The notes: generated by a model from the letters alone, not told the origin. DNA of 64,000 nt from Curvibacter sp. CHRR-16 (GCF_018474005.1 NZ_JAHCSH010000008.1:1-64000); one strand, 5' to 3'. Shown: positions 50,225 through 59,552, counted from the first letter of the stretch. Program-made: numbers and translations.

Positions 50225-51402
50225 CGCCGCGTTTGCTGATCTTGTGCAATGCTTTCGATGATGCAACTCGTATCGAAAGAGGGGTCACAACAGATAGCCC
50301 CGCGGGCTCACGTAAAGTGTTGCTCTTAGCGCAGGCGCTGAGAAAAGGTGCAGTTAGCCCTTGGGTCTTGAGCTTGGGGCGTGGACGTGCTGGCGGCAAA
50401 GCTAAGTTTTATCGAGCTTGTGTGCGTCGCATTGGCGGAGTTCCCGTCGTTTATGCGCCTTTCGTGACGGTGCCGGTGTTGTCCGAGTTTGTTTCGTTGG
50501 TCGCGATGATCCCAATTGTGCTCCGCCTGCGTAAGGCGCGCATCAAAGGAGCCCTTTTTTACAACCGATTGACGGCGTACCTTCCTTCGCTGTTCGTAGC
50601 AGCGGCGTGCGGGTACCGTCGCTTTCTCGACCTTGAGGATGGCGAGGTGCGTGCGGGCCAGCCTTCGTTACGCGCCCGTGCGCGTGCCGTTGTCGGGCGC
50701 ATCTACGATAGGATGTGCCCGGATGGTGCTCTATTGGCATGCAGTGCTTTAAACGACTGGACCAAAATTCGTCCGACCCTGTGCTACTATGGTACGGCAG
50801 TAGGGGATGCATCAGTGCAGCGATTTACCAGTGGGCGCCTGCACATACTGATGGGAGGTGCCCTACTGCCAGAAACGGGAGCCGATCTGCTTATCGACGC
50901 GATTGGTCAGTTGCGGGTTGCGCAAGCTCCATGGGCTCAAAACATACAGTTTGAAGTCACTGGTCAAGGTGTGAGTCTCGCCCGTTTTCGTGAACTAGAG
51001 GTTGACCAACGATTCCCGCTCGTTCGTGTTCATGGCCGCACTACCGACAAGGTATATCGCCAAATCTTGGCGAGTTGCGATGTGGGATTGGCCCTGAAGC
51101 TGAACGAGGGTGCTTTAGCGCACACCACTTTCCCTTCCAAGGTAATTGAGTTTGCTGCCGCAGGGTTGCTGGTTTTGAGTACAGATATCAGTGATGTGCG
51201 CAAGGTCATGGGCGAAGACGGCGCGGTATATCTTCGCAAAGACGATGCAGGCGCATTGAATGAACTTTTTGAGTTGCTGCTGATGGCGCCAGACCGCGCA
51301 AAGGCGATTGCTCAAAACGGCTTCATGCGTGCCCAAGAGCAGTGCGATCCTCTGCGCGCGGGACAGACCATAGCTCGGTTCTTGTTTGGGGAGCAGCTGT
51401 GA
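50221..51402 (+). CDS. Glycosyltransferase (GT-B, group 1-like)
   Basis: A 393-aa protein with a GT-B outline. The N-terminal half is unremarkable; the C-terminal half contains [61 protein letters not shown], where the [12 protein letters not shown] segment matches the donor-binding motif of family 4-like transferases. Specificity is unknown. It overlaps both neighbours by 4 nt. Confidence 0.78.
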   Translation: MTPRLLILCNAFDDATRIERGVTTDSPAGSRKVLLLAQALRKGAVSPWVLSLGRGRAGGKAKFYRACVRRIGGVPVVYAPFVTVPVLSEFVSLVAMIPIVLRLRKARIKGALFYNRLTAYLPSLFVAAACGYRRFLDLEDGEVRAGQPSLRARARAVVGRIYDRMCPDGALLACSALNDWTKIRPTLCYYGTAVGDASVQRFTSGRLHILMGGALLPETGADLLIDAIGQLRVAQAPWAQNIQFEVTGQGVSLARFRELEVDQRFPLVRVHGRTTDKVYRQILASCDVGLALKLNEGALAHTTFPSKVIEFAAAGLLVLSTDISDVRKVMGEDGAVYLRKDDAGALNELFELLLMAPDRAKAIAQNGFMRAQEQCDPLRAGQTIARFLFGEQL

Positions 51403-52556
51403 AGTCAACTCCGGGCTTCATCACGTGGCAGCCGGTTTTGACTGACCACCAAGCGTACACATATCTTGCGCTTCAGGAGCGATCGGGGCGGCCCGTCGTT
51501 TCTTATGTGACCGCAAGGGAAGACGAGGTGCGCCGTGCACAGGGCTGGGCAGAGACTCGCGTAGATACTGTCGCGAGAGTGCTGGTGCCCAAGCGGGGGT
51601 TTTTGAAGTTTTTCTGGCATGCACTGCGTGACCATCGCGAGCAAGTTCATGTCTTCGCAAGCCCGTTCCAACAGCCCAAGTTGATGCTCGTTTTGTTCCT
51701 AGCCGTCTTTATGCGGCTGGATGTTTATCTCATTTCGGAGCCGTATTCACCCATCAGCGACGGCTACTATGCCGACCATCAACGATGGCGTGCACGCTTC
51801 AAGTCCAAGCTGAGGCCTATTCTCTATCGCTTATATGCCTTGTTGCTCGGGCGTCGTATCCAAGGGATTTTTGTTATATCGCAGCTGGCCGCGACGCAGT
51901 ACCAAAGGGCCGGCATCCCGGCCGACAAGCTTCTGCCGTTTGGCTACTTTGTTCCGAAGACTGCGCCTGTCCCGAATTCGTCTTTTGCAGGGAACGAGCG
52001 CGTAAGGTGCATTTTTGTTGGAAGTCTTATTCGCCGCAAAGGTATTGACCTTCTGTTGACTGCGATGGCCGAGTTGCACCGCAGAGGGGTGCCGTGTGAG
52101 ATGGACGTATATGGCCCAGGCGATGCCAGATTGCTGCAGGGCTGTCTTGGCGTTCGGTACTGCGGATCAATCCCGTTTGGTCATGCCCAAGCTGTAATAG
52201 CGCAATACGATCTTTTCGTTTTGCCCAGCCGGCACGATGGTTGGGGTGTAGTCGTCAATGAGGCCATTTGCGCGGGTGTGCCTGTTTTGTGTAGTGATCG
52301 TACAGGCGCGGGGGATATGGCGGTTGCCTTGGGCGCAGCACGGCTTTTCGTGAGCGAGGATCTGGATTCCTTGGTACGAGAGATGGAGGTATTAGTCACC
52401 CGCCGAGATGTACTGGCTGCACTAAAGCAGGCCACTGTGGCGGCTGCGAGCCAACTGCAACCGGAAGTGGCCGCCGACTATTTCCTTGCGTGTGTGCGTG
52501 CGCCGCAAAATGCACGAGCGCGGTTGCCGTCGCCTTGGTATGGAACTGCAAAGTAA
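51399..52556 (+). CDS. Family 4 glycosyltransferase (GTG start)
   Basis: A 385-aa GT-B enzyme: FVISQLAATQYQRAGIPADKLLPFGYFV, then RCIFVGSLIRRKGIDLLLTAMAEL and LFVLPSRHDGWGVVVNEAICAGVPVLCSDRTGAGD with the E-x7-E-like donor motif. GTG 51399 has GGGGAG 7 nt upstream and overlaps the preceding stop by 4 nt; the open frame further upstream lies within the previous gene. Acceptor unknown. Confidence 0.82.
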   Translation: MKSTPGFITWQPVLTDHQAYTYLALQERSGRPVVSYVTAREDEVRRAQGWAETRVDTVARVLVPKRGFLKFFWHALRDHREQVHVFASPFQQPKLMLVLFLAVFMRLDVYLISEPYSPISDGYYADHQRWRARFKSKLRPILYRLYALLLGRRIQGIFVISQLAATQYQRAGIPADKLLPFGYFVPKTAPVPNSSFAGNERVRCIFVGSLIRRKGIDLLLTAMAELHRRGVPCEMDVYGPGDARLLQGCLGVRYCGSIPFGHAQAVIAQYDLFVLPSRHDGWGVVVNEAICAGVPVLCSDRTGAGDMAVALGAARLFVSEDLDSLVREMEVLVTRRDVLAALKQATVAAASQLQPEVAADYFLACVRAPQNARARLPSPWYGTAK

Positions 52557-53362
52557 TGCGATATTTCCCTTCCTTCAAGGCATTTGGTGATCTGGTGATT
52601 GCATGTCACCACCTGCGCCATCTAGATGTCAAGGACGATGTTTTACTGTGCGCAAATCATTTGCGCCCTTTGCTCTATGCTTTGAACTACTCACGACCCG
52701 TCAAGTGGCTAGACGATCAGTTGGAAGGAGTCCCAGCCTTGTTTGACATACGCAAGCGAGGTGCGTACGCGGCGATCCAGAGTGCTTGGTTTTTGCGGTG
52801 GGCTGTGCGGGATGCGACATCTCCCGGCGATGTCGTGGTTTTCGATCGAAGCGGTTGGCGCCAGCAATGGGTTTGCGCTGGGCGACAGATTGAGCAGATT
52901 GCTTCAGGTGAGGCAAATATTTATCTGGATTATGCAAAGTATTTCGGACTAAAGGTGCCACTCGTTGAGTCCCCAGTCATGGTGCATAACTTGCAACGCA
53001 TAGGCATATTCCCCGACAGTCGCGTGGCGACCAAACAGATCCCCGAAGCCGTGGTTGCGCAGATGGTGGATGCACTCAAAACATTGGATGTTGAGGTATG
53101 TGTGGTGCGCGCAGGACCGCACAGCGAAATCAATACTTTTGAGGATCTGGTTTCAACCGTGCAGACGATGGACGCAGTCGTTTCCGCTGACAGCTTGCCT
53201 GCGCATCTTGCTGAATATTGGGGACTCCCCGTGTTTGTAGTGACGCCTCAGCCGAATCTGTACTGGTTGCCCCAATCCGCATTCCTGAAGGGGGCCTATG
53301 CGCTCTTTCCCACCTCTGTTGCAGCCGTTACGTCTTGGGTCGATCCTAGGCTGTCTAATTAG
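52556..53362 (+). CDS. Glycosyltransferase family 9-like protein
   Basis: A 268-aa protein. SFKAFGDLVIACHHLRHL near the start and MDAVVSADSLPAHLAEYWGLPVFVVTPQP near the end match the pattern of heptosyltransferase-type GT9 enzymes (a D-S/T-x2-x-H-x-A motif in the donor domain), although it is shorter than the usual 320-350 residues. Its ATG overlaps the previous stop by one base. It could transfer a heptose or another sugar; no heptose synthesis gene is near. Confidence 0.6.
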   Translation: MRYFPSFKAFGDLVIACHHLRHLDVKDDVLLCANHLRPLLYALNYSRPVKWLDDQLEGVPALFDIRKRGAYAAIQSAWFLRWAVRDATSPGDVVVFDRSGWRQQWVCAGRQIEQIASGEANIYLDYAKYFGLKVPLVESPVMVHNLQRIGIFPDSRVATKQIPEAVVAQMVDALKTLDVEVCVVRAGPHSEINTFEDLVSTVQTMDAVVSADSLPAHLAEYWGLPVFVVTPQPNLYWLPQSAFLKGAYALFPTSVAAVTSWVDPRLSN

Positions 53363-53379
53363 GTATAAGCCTTATCGCC

Positions 53380-54129
53380 ATGAAAATTACCGTTATCACG
53401 GTTTGCTACAACAGCGCCGCAACTATTGTCGACACACTGCAATCTGTCGCTTCGCAGGAGACGGCTGATATCGAGCACATCATTGTTGATGGAGGGTCGA
53501 CGGACGGAACGCAGGCGTTGGTTCACCAGCATGCTCGGGAGGGCTACCGCATGCTGTCAGAGCCTGATCAAGGAATATACGATGCCATGAATAAAGGTGT
53601 TTCCATGGCGAGCGGGGATGTAATCGCTTTTTTGAATGCGGATGACGTGTATGTTGGGTCACACGCGCTGATGCAGGTCGGCGACTACATGTCAAAGACA
53701 AATGTAGATGCTTTGTATGGAGATACGGAGTTTGTACGTCCTGATAATTTGAACAAACCTATACGTCGATATCGCTCCGATCATTTCAGTCCTTCCAAGA
53801 TAGCCTGGGGTTGGATGCCGGCCCATCCAGCACTATTTCTGAGGCGAGAAATTTTTGAGCGATACGGCAATTTTTGTGTCGACTACCGGATTGCGGGTGA
53901 TTTTGAATTAGTGGCACGCATATTCCATAAAGGTGATGTGACTTATAAGCATATCCCGCAAGTGATGGTTCGAATGCGTACTGGCGGGGTTAGTACGCGT
54001 GGCTTGCGAAGCATATTTCTACTGAATCAAGAAGTGCTGCGGGCCTGTAAATCCAATGGGATACACACGAATTGGTTCATGATTTTGTCAAAGTATCCAG
54101 CCAAGTTGATTGAGTTCTTGCACCGATGA
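53380..54129 (+). CDS. Family 2 glycosyltransferase (WcaE-like)
   Basis: A 249-aa GT-A enzyme: ITVITVCYNSAATIVDTLQSV, IIVDGGSTDGT, GIYDAMNKGV, FLNADDVYV (the DxD-like metal site) and PAHPALFLRREIFERYG. This is close in pattern to colanic-acid WcaE-type transferases, often fucosyl- or rhamnosyltransferases, which would fit GDP-fucose made by gmd/fcl. It starts 17 nt after the previous stop and overlaps the next gene by 4 nt. Confidence 0.88.
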   Translation: MKITVITVCYNSAATIVDTLQSVASQETADIEHIIVDGGSTDGTQALVHQHAREGYRMLSEPDQGIYDAMNKGVSMASGDVIAFLNADDVYVGSHALMQVGDYMSKTNVDALYGDTEFVRPDNLNKPIRRYRSDHFSPSKIAWGWMPAHPALFLRREIFERYGNFCVDYRIAGDFELVARIFHKGDVTYKHIPQVMVRMRTGGVSTRGLRSIFLLNQEVLRACKSNGIHTNWFMILSKYPAKLIEFLHR

Positions 54130-55064
54130 ACATACTTGTGACTGGTGCCCGTGGCTTTATTGGCACGGCACTTAGATCCAGACTGGGTGATATGCCTTAC
54201 CAGGTGCTCTCCGTGGTTCGAGGGGGGGGCGGACATGGGGCGGCAAGTTCAATTGCGAGCATTGATGCAATAACAGATTGGTCGAAATTGCTCAAAGGGC
54301 AAGAGGCTGTTGTGCATCTTGCTGCAAGAGTGCATGTGATGCACGATCAAAGCGCCAGTCCCTTGACTGAATTTCGGCGCGTTAACACTGAGGGTACGAT
54401 CAATCTTGCTCGTCAAGCTGCACAGGCGAATGTCAAGCGATTTATTTTTATCAGTTCAGTCAAAGTCAATGGCGAGTTCACCGTATTTGGTAAACCATTT
54501 ACTGCAGATGACATCCCAGCACCATTAGATCCTTATGGTGTGTCAAAGTACGAAGCGGAACAGCAGCTACGCCAAATCGCTACTGAGACGGGTATGGAGG
54601 TGGTGATTATTCGCCCCCCCCTGGTTTACGGACCTGGAGTGAAGGCCAATTTCGCATCGATGATGCGCTACGTTTCACAAGGTTGGCCTCTACCATTGGG
54701 AGCTGTTACCGACAATAGGCGTAGCTTTGTTGGTTTGGATAATCTAGTTGATTTGATCGTCACATGTCTTCACCATCCTGCAGCAGCGAACCAAACCTTC
54801 ATGGTCAGCGATGGCGAGGATTTGTCGACAGCAGATTTATTGATGCGCATAGGTGGGGCTATGGGTAAATCTCCCCGTTTACTCAAAGTGCCCATTCCTT
54901 GCTTAAGCTTGGCATCCACGATTTTGATGCGACGTAACATTTATCAGCGTCTGTGTGCATCTTTGCAGGTCGATATCCGAAAGACACAGCAAATCTTGAG
55001 CTGGACCCCGCCAGTCTCTGTGGATGACGGGCTGCGTAGCACCGTCAAAGGACTAAGCCCATGA
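54126..55064 (+). CDS. NAD-dependent epimerase/4-ketoreductase (WbpV-like)
   Basis: A 312-aa SDR with ILVTGARGFIGTALRSRL, FIFISSVKVNG, PYGVSKYEAEQQLR (Tyr-x3-Lys) and VIIRPPLVYGPGVKANF. It lies directly before a phosphoglycosyl transferase and a WbpM-like dehydratase, as WbpV and similar reductases do in Pseudomonas O-antigen clusters. The probable role is reduction of UDP-4-keto-6-deoxy-GlcNAc to UDP-QuiNAc or UDP-FucNAc, the first sugar of the repeat. It contains a G8 tract (54222-54229) and a C8 tract (54614-54621). Confidence 0.82.
   Translation: MNILVTGARGFIGTALRSRLGDMPYQVLSVVRGGGGHGAASSIASIDAITDWSKLLKGQEAVVHLAARVHVMHDQSASPLTEFRRVNTEGTINLARQAAQANVKRFIFISSVKVNGEFTVFGKPFTADDIPAPLDPYGVSKYEAEQQLRQIATETGMEVVIIRPPLVYGPGVKANFASMMRYVSQGWPLPLGAVTDNRRSFVGLDNLVDLIVTCLHHPAAANQTFMVSDGEDLSTADLLMRIGGAMGKSPRLLKVPIPCLSLASTILMRRNIYQRLCASLQVDIRKTQQILSWTPPVSVDDGLRSTVKGLSP
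54222..54229 (+). repeat. G8 homopolymer tract within the WbpV-like gene
   Basis: Eight Gs encode glycines near residue 33, just after the first strand of the Rossmann fold. A C8 run lies further on in the same gene at 54614-54621. Either could shift the frame by slippage. Confidence 0.65.
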
Positions 55065-55621
55065 AACGTGCGCTCGATTTATTCTTGGCCTTGTTGCTCA
55101 CGGGGTGTCTAGTTGTTCCAGTAGTGGTGCTGGCACTTGCCGTGCGGCTTACTTCCCCCGGCCCAGTCTTGTACTGGAGTGACCGAGTTGGCCGCAACAA
55201 CCGCATTTTCAAAATGCCCAAATTCCGCAGCATGCGGATCAACACTCCGGCGGTAGCGACTCATTTGCTGAGCAACCCCGAACAGTGGCTGACACCGATT
55301 GGCTCTTTTTTACGCAAGTCAAGTTTGGATGAGTTGCCGCAACTCTGGAGCATTCTCAAAGGTGACATGAGCTTTGTGGGGCCTCGCCCAGCGCTGTTCA
55401 ACCAAGATGATCTGATTGCACTCCGAACTGAGAAAGGGGTGCACAAGTTGGTACCAGGGCTGACTGGGTGGGCGCAGGTCAATGGGCGTGATGAACTTCC
55501 AATACCTCAGAAAGTGCAGTTGGATGCTGAGTATTTGCGCAAACAAAGCCTGTTGCTGGATTTGAAAATACTGTGGATGACGGCCGTTAAGGTGTTGTAC
55601 AGAGATGGAGTCTCGCATTGA
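55061..55621 (+). CDS. Monotopic phosphoglycosyl transferase (PglC-like initiating sugar transferase)
   Basis: A 186-aa protein consisting of the minimal bacterial sugar-transferase domain: one N-terminal re-entrant hydrophobic helix (about 8-29), FRSMR, the Asp-Glu catalytic dyad in SSLDELPQLWSILKGDMSFVGPRP, and GLTGWAQVNGRD. It moves a sugar-1-phosphate from its UDP carrier to undecaprenyl phosphate and so starts repeat-unit assembly. The likely substrate is the UDP-diacetamido or UDP-QuiNAc/FucNAc sugar made by its two neighbours. 4-nt overlaps on both sides. Confidence 0.92.
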   Translation: MKRALDLFLALLLTGCLVVPVVVLALAVRLTSPGPVLYWSDRVGRNNRIFKMPKFRSMRINTPAVATHLLSNPEQWLTPIGSFLRKSSLDELPQLWSILKGDMSFVGPRPALFNQDDLIALRTEKGVHKLVPGLTGWAQVNGRDELPIPQKVQLDAEYLRKQSLLLDLKILWMTAVKVLYRDGVSH

Positions 55622-57579
55622 TACGACATCTCAAAAAGCTGGCTACCCCGGTTTTGGCATTACCAAGGGCGGGGAAAAGATTCGTCGCTTTAACAGTTGA
55701 TTTGAGCCTGTGTGTACTAACGGTATGGATGGCTTATTACCTGCGCTTGGGTGATTTCATCAGTTTTACGCATCCCAGTGAATGGTCTCAAGGCCTTCTT
55801 AAGGCAATTGCAGTAGCTGTTTGCACAGCACTTCCCATCTTCATCACTTCTGGTCTCTACCGAGCCATTTTTCGCTATAGCGGATGGCCAGCTCTGCTAG
55901 CGGTTGCTCGCGCGGTGGGTGTTTATGGCCTGTTATACGCATCGATTTTTACGGCCATTGGCGTTGCGGGCGTACCGCGAACCGTGGGCATTATTCAACC
56001 GATATTGCTTCTGCTCTTTGTGGGCGCATCACGGGCCTTGGCGCGGGTATGGTTGGGGGATCAATACATCGGAATCCTGAAGCAAGCCTCTCGGCCCAAG
56101 GTATTGGTTTATGGCGCAGGCACCACAGGTAGGCAGTTGGTGGCCGCCATGGCCAATAGCCACGAAATGCAAGTGGTGGGTTTCTTGGATGACGATGACC
56201 GTTTGCATGGTCATGTACTCAACGGACAACCCATCTACAACCCCAGCGATTTGGTCAATTTAGCCAGCACACTCCACGTCAGCGACGTGCTCTTGGCCAT
56301 GCCCAGCATAGGTCGCAAACGCCGCAATGAAATACTGGCCCAAATGCGCACGGCCCGAGTCAGTGTGCGCACGTTGCCCAGCATGACGGATTTGGCCAAG
56401 GGCAAGGTAAGCATTTCCGATGTGCGAGAACTCGATATTGACGACTTGCTGGGGCGCGAGCCGGTGATGCCCAACCACATTTTGTTGTCGAAAAATGTCG
56501 TCGGTAAAGTGGTGTTGGTTACCGGCGCGGGCGGTTCTATCGGCAGTGAGCTTTGTCGGCAAATTTTGGCGGTGGGCCCAGCCAAATTGTTGCTGATCGA
56601 GCAAAGTGAGTTCGCCTTGTATGCCATCCATCAGGAGTTGGAGGAGAAGAGCGCTGAAGGCCATACAGTATTGGTGCCTTTGCTGGCTTCTGTACAGGAT
56701 GAGGATCGCATGCGCGAGATCATGTCCACTTGGCGTCCAGAAACGGTGTACCACGCAGCTGCTTACAAGCATGTCCCGCTCGTAGAGCACAATCCCGCGG
56801 CAGGTATTAAAAACAATGTGTTGGGGACACTACGTACCGCCCAAGCAGCCGTCGACAGTGGCGTGACGGACTTTGTCCTCATCAGCACCGATAAGGCTGT
56901 TCGTCCAACCAACATCATGGGTGCTAGCAAGCGTTTGGCCGAGATGGTTCTGCAAGCCTTGGCGGCCACTAGCTCGCAGACCAAATTCAGCATGGTGCGT
57001 TTTGGCAATGTATTGGGGTCTTCGGGTTCCGTGGTGCCCCGCTTCAGGCAGCAGATTCGCGATGGTGGCCCCATTACCCTGACACATCCCGACATCACCC
57101 GCTACTTCATGACCATTCCCGAGGCATCGCAGCTAGTCATCCAAGCCGGTGCTATGGCTCAGGGAGGGGATGTGTTTGTGCTCGATATGGGACAGTCCGT
57201 CAAAATTATGGACTTGGCACGTCGTATGGTGGAGCTTTCTGGTCTGACGGTGAAAGACGAGCATAACCCCGAAGGGGATATTGCTATTGAAATCACTGGC
57301 TTGCGTCCTGGTGAAAAACTCTACGAAGAGCTTTTGATCGGTGACAACCCCAAACCCACCTTGCACAGCCGCATCATGAAAGCCCATGAGGAGTTCATAC
57401 CTTGGGAAAAGTTGGAAAGTCGCCTACACGCATTGGAAATCGCACTTAATGCGAACGATGTGACCGTGATACGCATCATGCTGTCGGAGCTGGTGACAGG
57501 CTACCAACCCAATCAAGACATCGTGGACTGGGTTTATTTGGAGCAAGAGGCTGGGCAGACCGTGTCTGCCAACCTGTAA
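55618..57579 (+). CDS. Membrane UDP-GlcNAc 4,6-dehydratase, WbpM/PglF-like (TTG start)
   Basis: A 653-aa protein with four hydrophobic segments in the first 150 residues, a first Rossmann motif (VLVYGAGTTGRQLV) and a catalytic SDR domain (LVTGAGGSIGSELCRQIL, YHAAAYKHVPLVE). The active site is ISTDKAVRPTNIMGASKR, with Met in place of Tyr (Ser-Met-Lys triad), diagnostic for WbpM/FlaA1/PglF dehydratases that form UDP-4-keto-6-deoxy-GlcNAc. TTG 55618 overlaps the previous stop by 4 nt; no nearer ATG exists. Last gene of the operon; no terminator is visible before the convergent tRNA-Arg. Confidence 0.93.
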   Translation: MIRHLKKLATPVLALPRAGKRFVALTVDLSLCVLTVWMAYYLRLGDFISFTHPSEWSQGLLKAIAVAVCTALPIFITSGLYRAIFRYSGWPALLAVARAVGVYGLLYASIFTAIGVAGVPRTVGIIQPILLLLFVGASRALARVWLGDQYIGILKQASRPKVLVYGAGTTGRQLVAAMANSHEMQVVGFLDDDDRLHGHVLNGQPIYNPSDLVNLASTLHVSDVLLAMPSIGRKRRNEILAQMRTARVSVRTLPSMTDLAKGKVSISDVRELDIDDLLGREPVMPNHILLSKNVVGKVVLVTGAGGSIGSELCRQILAVGPAKLLLIEQSEFALYAIHQELEEKSAEGHTVLVPLLASVQDEDRMREIMSTWRPETVYHAAAYKHVPLVEHNPAAGIKNNVLGTLRTAQAAVDSGVTDFVLISTDKAVRPTNIMGASKRLAEMVLQALAATSSQTKFSMVRFGNVLGSSGSVVPRFRQQIRDGGPITLTHPDITRYFMTIPEASQLVIQAGAMAQGGDVFVLDMGQSVKIMDLARRMVELSGLTVKDEHNPEGDIAIEITGLRPGEKLYEELLIGDNPKPTLHSRIMKAHEEFIPWEKLESRLHALEIALNANDVTVIRIMLSELVTGYQPNQDIVDWVYLEQEAGQTVSANL

Positions 57580-57625
57580 GCCAAAGCTGCTGAACCTACA
57601 AACACCGCCGCTATCATGCTAGATA

Positions 57626-57700
57626 TGGTGCCCCCGACAGGAATCGAACCTGTATCTGCCCCTTAGGAGGGGGCCGTTCTATCCATTGAACTACGGAGAC
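57626..57700 (-). tRNA. trnR: tRNA-Arg (anticodon CCT)
   Basis: A 75-nt cloverleaf with encoded CCA on the minus strand. The anticodon loop CTCCTAA gives CCT, which reads AGG. The acceptor stem GTCTCCG/CGGGGGC has two T:G wobbles. It sits at the end of the polysaccharide operon, convergent to it; tRNA genes are frequent integration points, but no integrase or attachment repeat is seen here. Confidence 0.95.
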
Positions 57701-57740
57701 ACGCGAGGCGCAGAGTCTACACCGGGCGTGCCCCGTACTT

Positions 57741-59507
57741 TCAGAAGGTTTCCCACTCGTCGTCCGTTGCTTTGCTGGCGGTTGGTGTGTGCGAAGCCTG
57801 CGCTTTGGCTGGCGTACTGGCTGCAACGGAGGGCTGTGGTTTGCTGGTCAGGTTGCTAGCTTTACTGTGAATTTTCGGCTTGGTGCTTGTTGATGTCCGT
57901 TGGACAGGGCTAGCGTGGTGGGTGCTTGACGCAGCAGGGACGACTCCCGTAGAGGGGTTCAGTTTGAACACGTCGACCGCGCTGACCAAGCTTTCTGCTT
58001 GTGTTTTCAAGCTCGTAGCTGCGGCAGCCATCTCCTCTACCAAGGCAGCATTTTGCTGTGTGGCTTGGTCTAGCTGGCTTACCGAACTGGCGACTTGGCT
58101 AATGCCTGTTGTTTGCTCAGCGGTGGCCGAACCCATTTCGTTGATCAAGTCACTCACGCGTTTGACCTGCTGCACTATATCGCGCACGCTTTCCCCTGCT
58201 GCGGCCACATGCTGGTTGCCCGCATCGACTTTCTCGGTGCTGTTGGTGATGAGGGTTTTGATCTCTTTGGCCGCATCCGCACTGCGCTGAGCCAAGCTGC
58301 GCACTTCGCTGGCCACCACGGCAAAGCCGCGTCCTTGCTCGCCAGCCCGGGCGGCTTCTACCGCTGCATTCAGTGCCAAGATGTTGGTTTGGAACGCAAT
58401 GCCGTCAATCACGCTGATGATTTCCACAATCCGGTGTGAGCTTTGGGCAATCTCTTGCATGGTGCCCACGACGCGCTCCATAGCCTGTCCCCCCTGCTGC
58501 GCCGCTGCACTGACCGATGCCGCCACCTGTGTTGCCGTGCGCGCGGTTTCTGCGCTGTGCTGCACCAAATTATTCATTTGTTGCATGGCGCTGGAGGTTT
58601 GTTGCACATTGGCCGCTTGGTGTTCGGTGCGCACGGACAAATCGTGGTTACCCATGGCAATTTCTGACGAGCCAGTGAGTATTTGCTCGCTGTTTTGGCG
58701 CACGGCTTCCACCACCGAGCGCAGTGTGTGGCGCATGCGGCGCAGGTCATTGAGTAGTGTGGCAATTTCATCCTTGCCGTTCGATGCCTTTTGCGTGCGC
58801 AAATTGCCTTCGGCCACATAGCCTGCAATGGCCAAGGCTTCCTCAATCGGTGCGGTAATAGAACGTGTCACCACTATCCCCAAAACGGCAGCACCAGCCA
58901 TTGCGATGAAAGCCAACAGCAGCATCACCGATACGGTGGTGGAAAACGTGGTTTGCGACTCTCCAAAAGCGTGCTCTCCGCCCTTCATGTTCAGGTCAAC
59001 CGCCTTGTTGGCTGCTGCAATGGCGGCTAGCAACTTGGGGCCTGTTTGGTAGATGTTTTTGTCGCGTGCCTCGGCCAAATTGCTGTCATCTTTGGCTGAC
59101 AGGGGAATGGTTTGCTTGGTTAGCTCCAGATAAGCCTGCCAGTTGCTTTTAATGGCATCGAATTGTTCCTTCTCTTCGGGCGAAGAAACGAGTGGCTCGT
59201 AGTTCTGAATGGCTTTATTTACCAGCTCGATGTTGTCTTGGAAGCGCTTGATTTGCACTTCCTTCTTGTCCGTGGCGGACTCTAGGATGATGCGTTGCTC
59301 CACACGACGCGCTACATTGAGCTTGTCCATCACTTCACTGACTGCCTTGACGCTGGCCAGCCAATCGGTTGCCAGTTCTTTCACATTGCTGTTGCTTTTG
59401 TTCAGTCCGGCATAGCTAAAAACAGAGCTGATGAGCATCAGGATAACAATGATCCCAAAGCACACAAACAAGCGTGTGCGAATCGTGATGGAACGGATCC
59501 AGTCCAT
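57741..59507 (-). CDS. Methyl-accepting chemotaxis protein with CheR-tether tail
   Basis: A 588-aa chemoreceptor: TM1 (about residues 11-32), a periplasmic four-helix-bundle-type domain, TM2 (about 190-213), HAMP, and a coiled-coil signalling domain with the invariant hairpin tip IDGIAFQTNILALNAAVEAA. A Ser/Thr/Lys-rich linker ends in the pentapeptide EWETF, the docking site for CheR/CheB methylation enzymes. ATG 59507 has AAGGAG upstream. No che genes lie in the window. It follows the VWA gene after 100 nt. Confidence 0.93.
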   Translation of the reverse strand: MDWIRSITIRTRLFVCFGIIVILMLISSVFSYAGLNKSNSNVKELATDWLASVKAVSEVMDKLNVARRVEQRIILESATDKKEVQIKRFQDNIELVNKAIQNYEPLVSSPEEKEQFDAIKSNWQAYLELTKQTIPLSAKDDSNLAEARDKNIYQTGPKLLAAIAAANKAVDLNMKGGEHAFGESQTTFSTTVSVMLLLAFIAMAGAAVLGIVVTRSITAPIEEALAIAGYVAEGNLRTQKASNGKDEIATLLNDLRRMRHTLRSVVEAVRQNSEQILTGSSEIAMGNHDLSVRTEHQAANVQQTSSAMQQMNNLVQHSAETARTATQVAASVSAAAQQGGQAMERVVGTMQEIAQSSHRIVEIISVIDGIAFQTNILALNAAVEAARAGEQGRGFAVVASEVRSLAQRSADAAKEIKTLITNSTEKVDAGNQHVAAAGESVRDIVQQVKRVSDLINEMGSATAEQTTGISQVASSVSQLDQATQQNAALVEEMAAAATSLKTQAESLVSAVDVFKLNPSTGVVPAASSTHHASPVQRTSTSTKPKIHSKASNLTSKPQPSVAASTPAKAQASHTPTASKATDDEWETF

Positions 59508-59552
59508 AGTGATTTCTCCTTGCTAACGGCACCATGTTTGGTTGCTTCTGTT

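Noticed and set aside
57580-57740. tRNA-Arg as an attachment site of an integrated island carrying the polysaccharide genes
   Set aside because: No integrase gene and no repeat of the tRNA 3' end was found near the other side of the operon.
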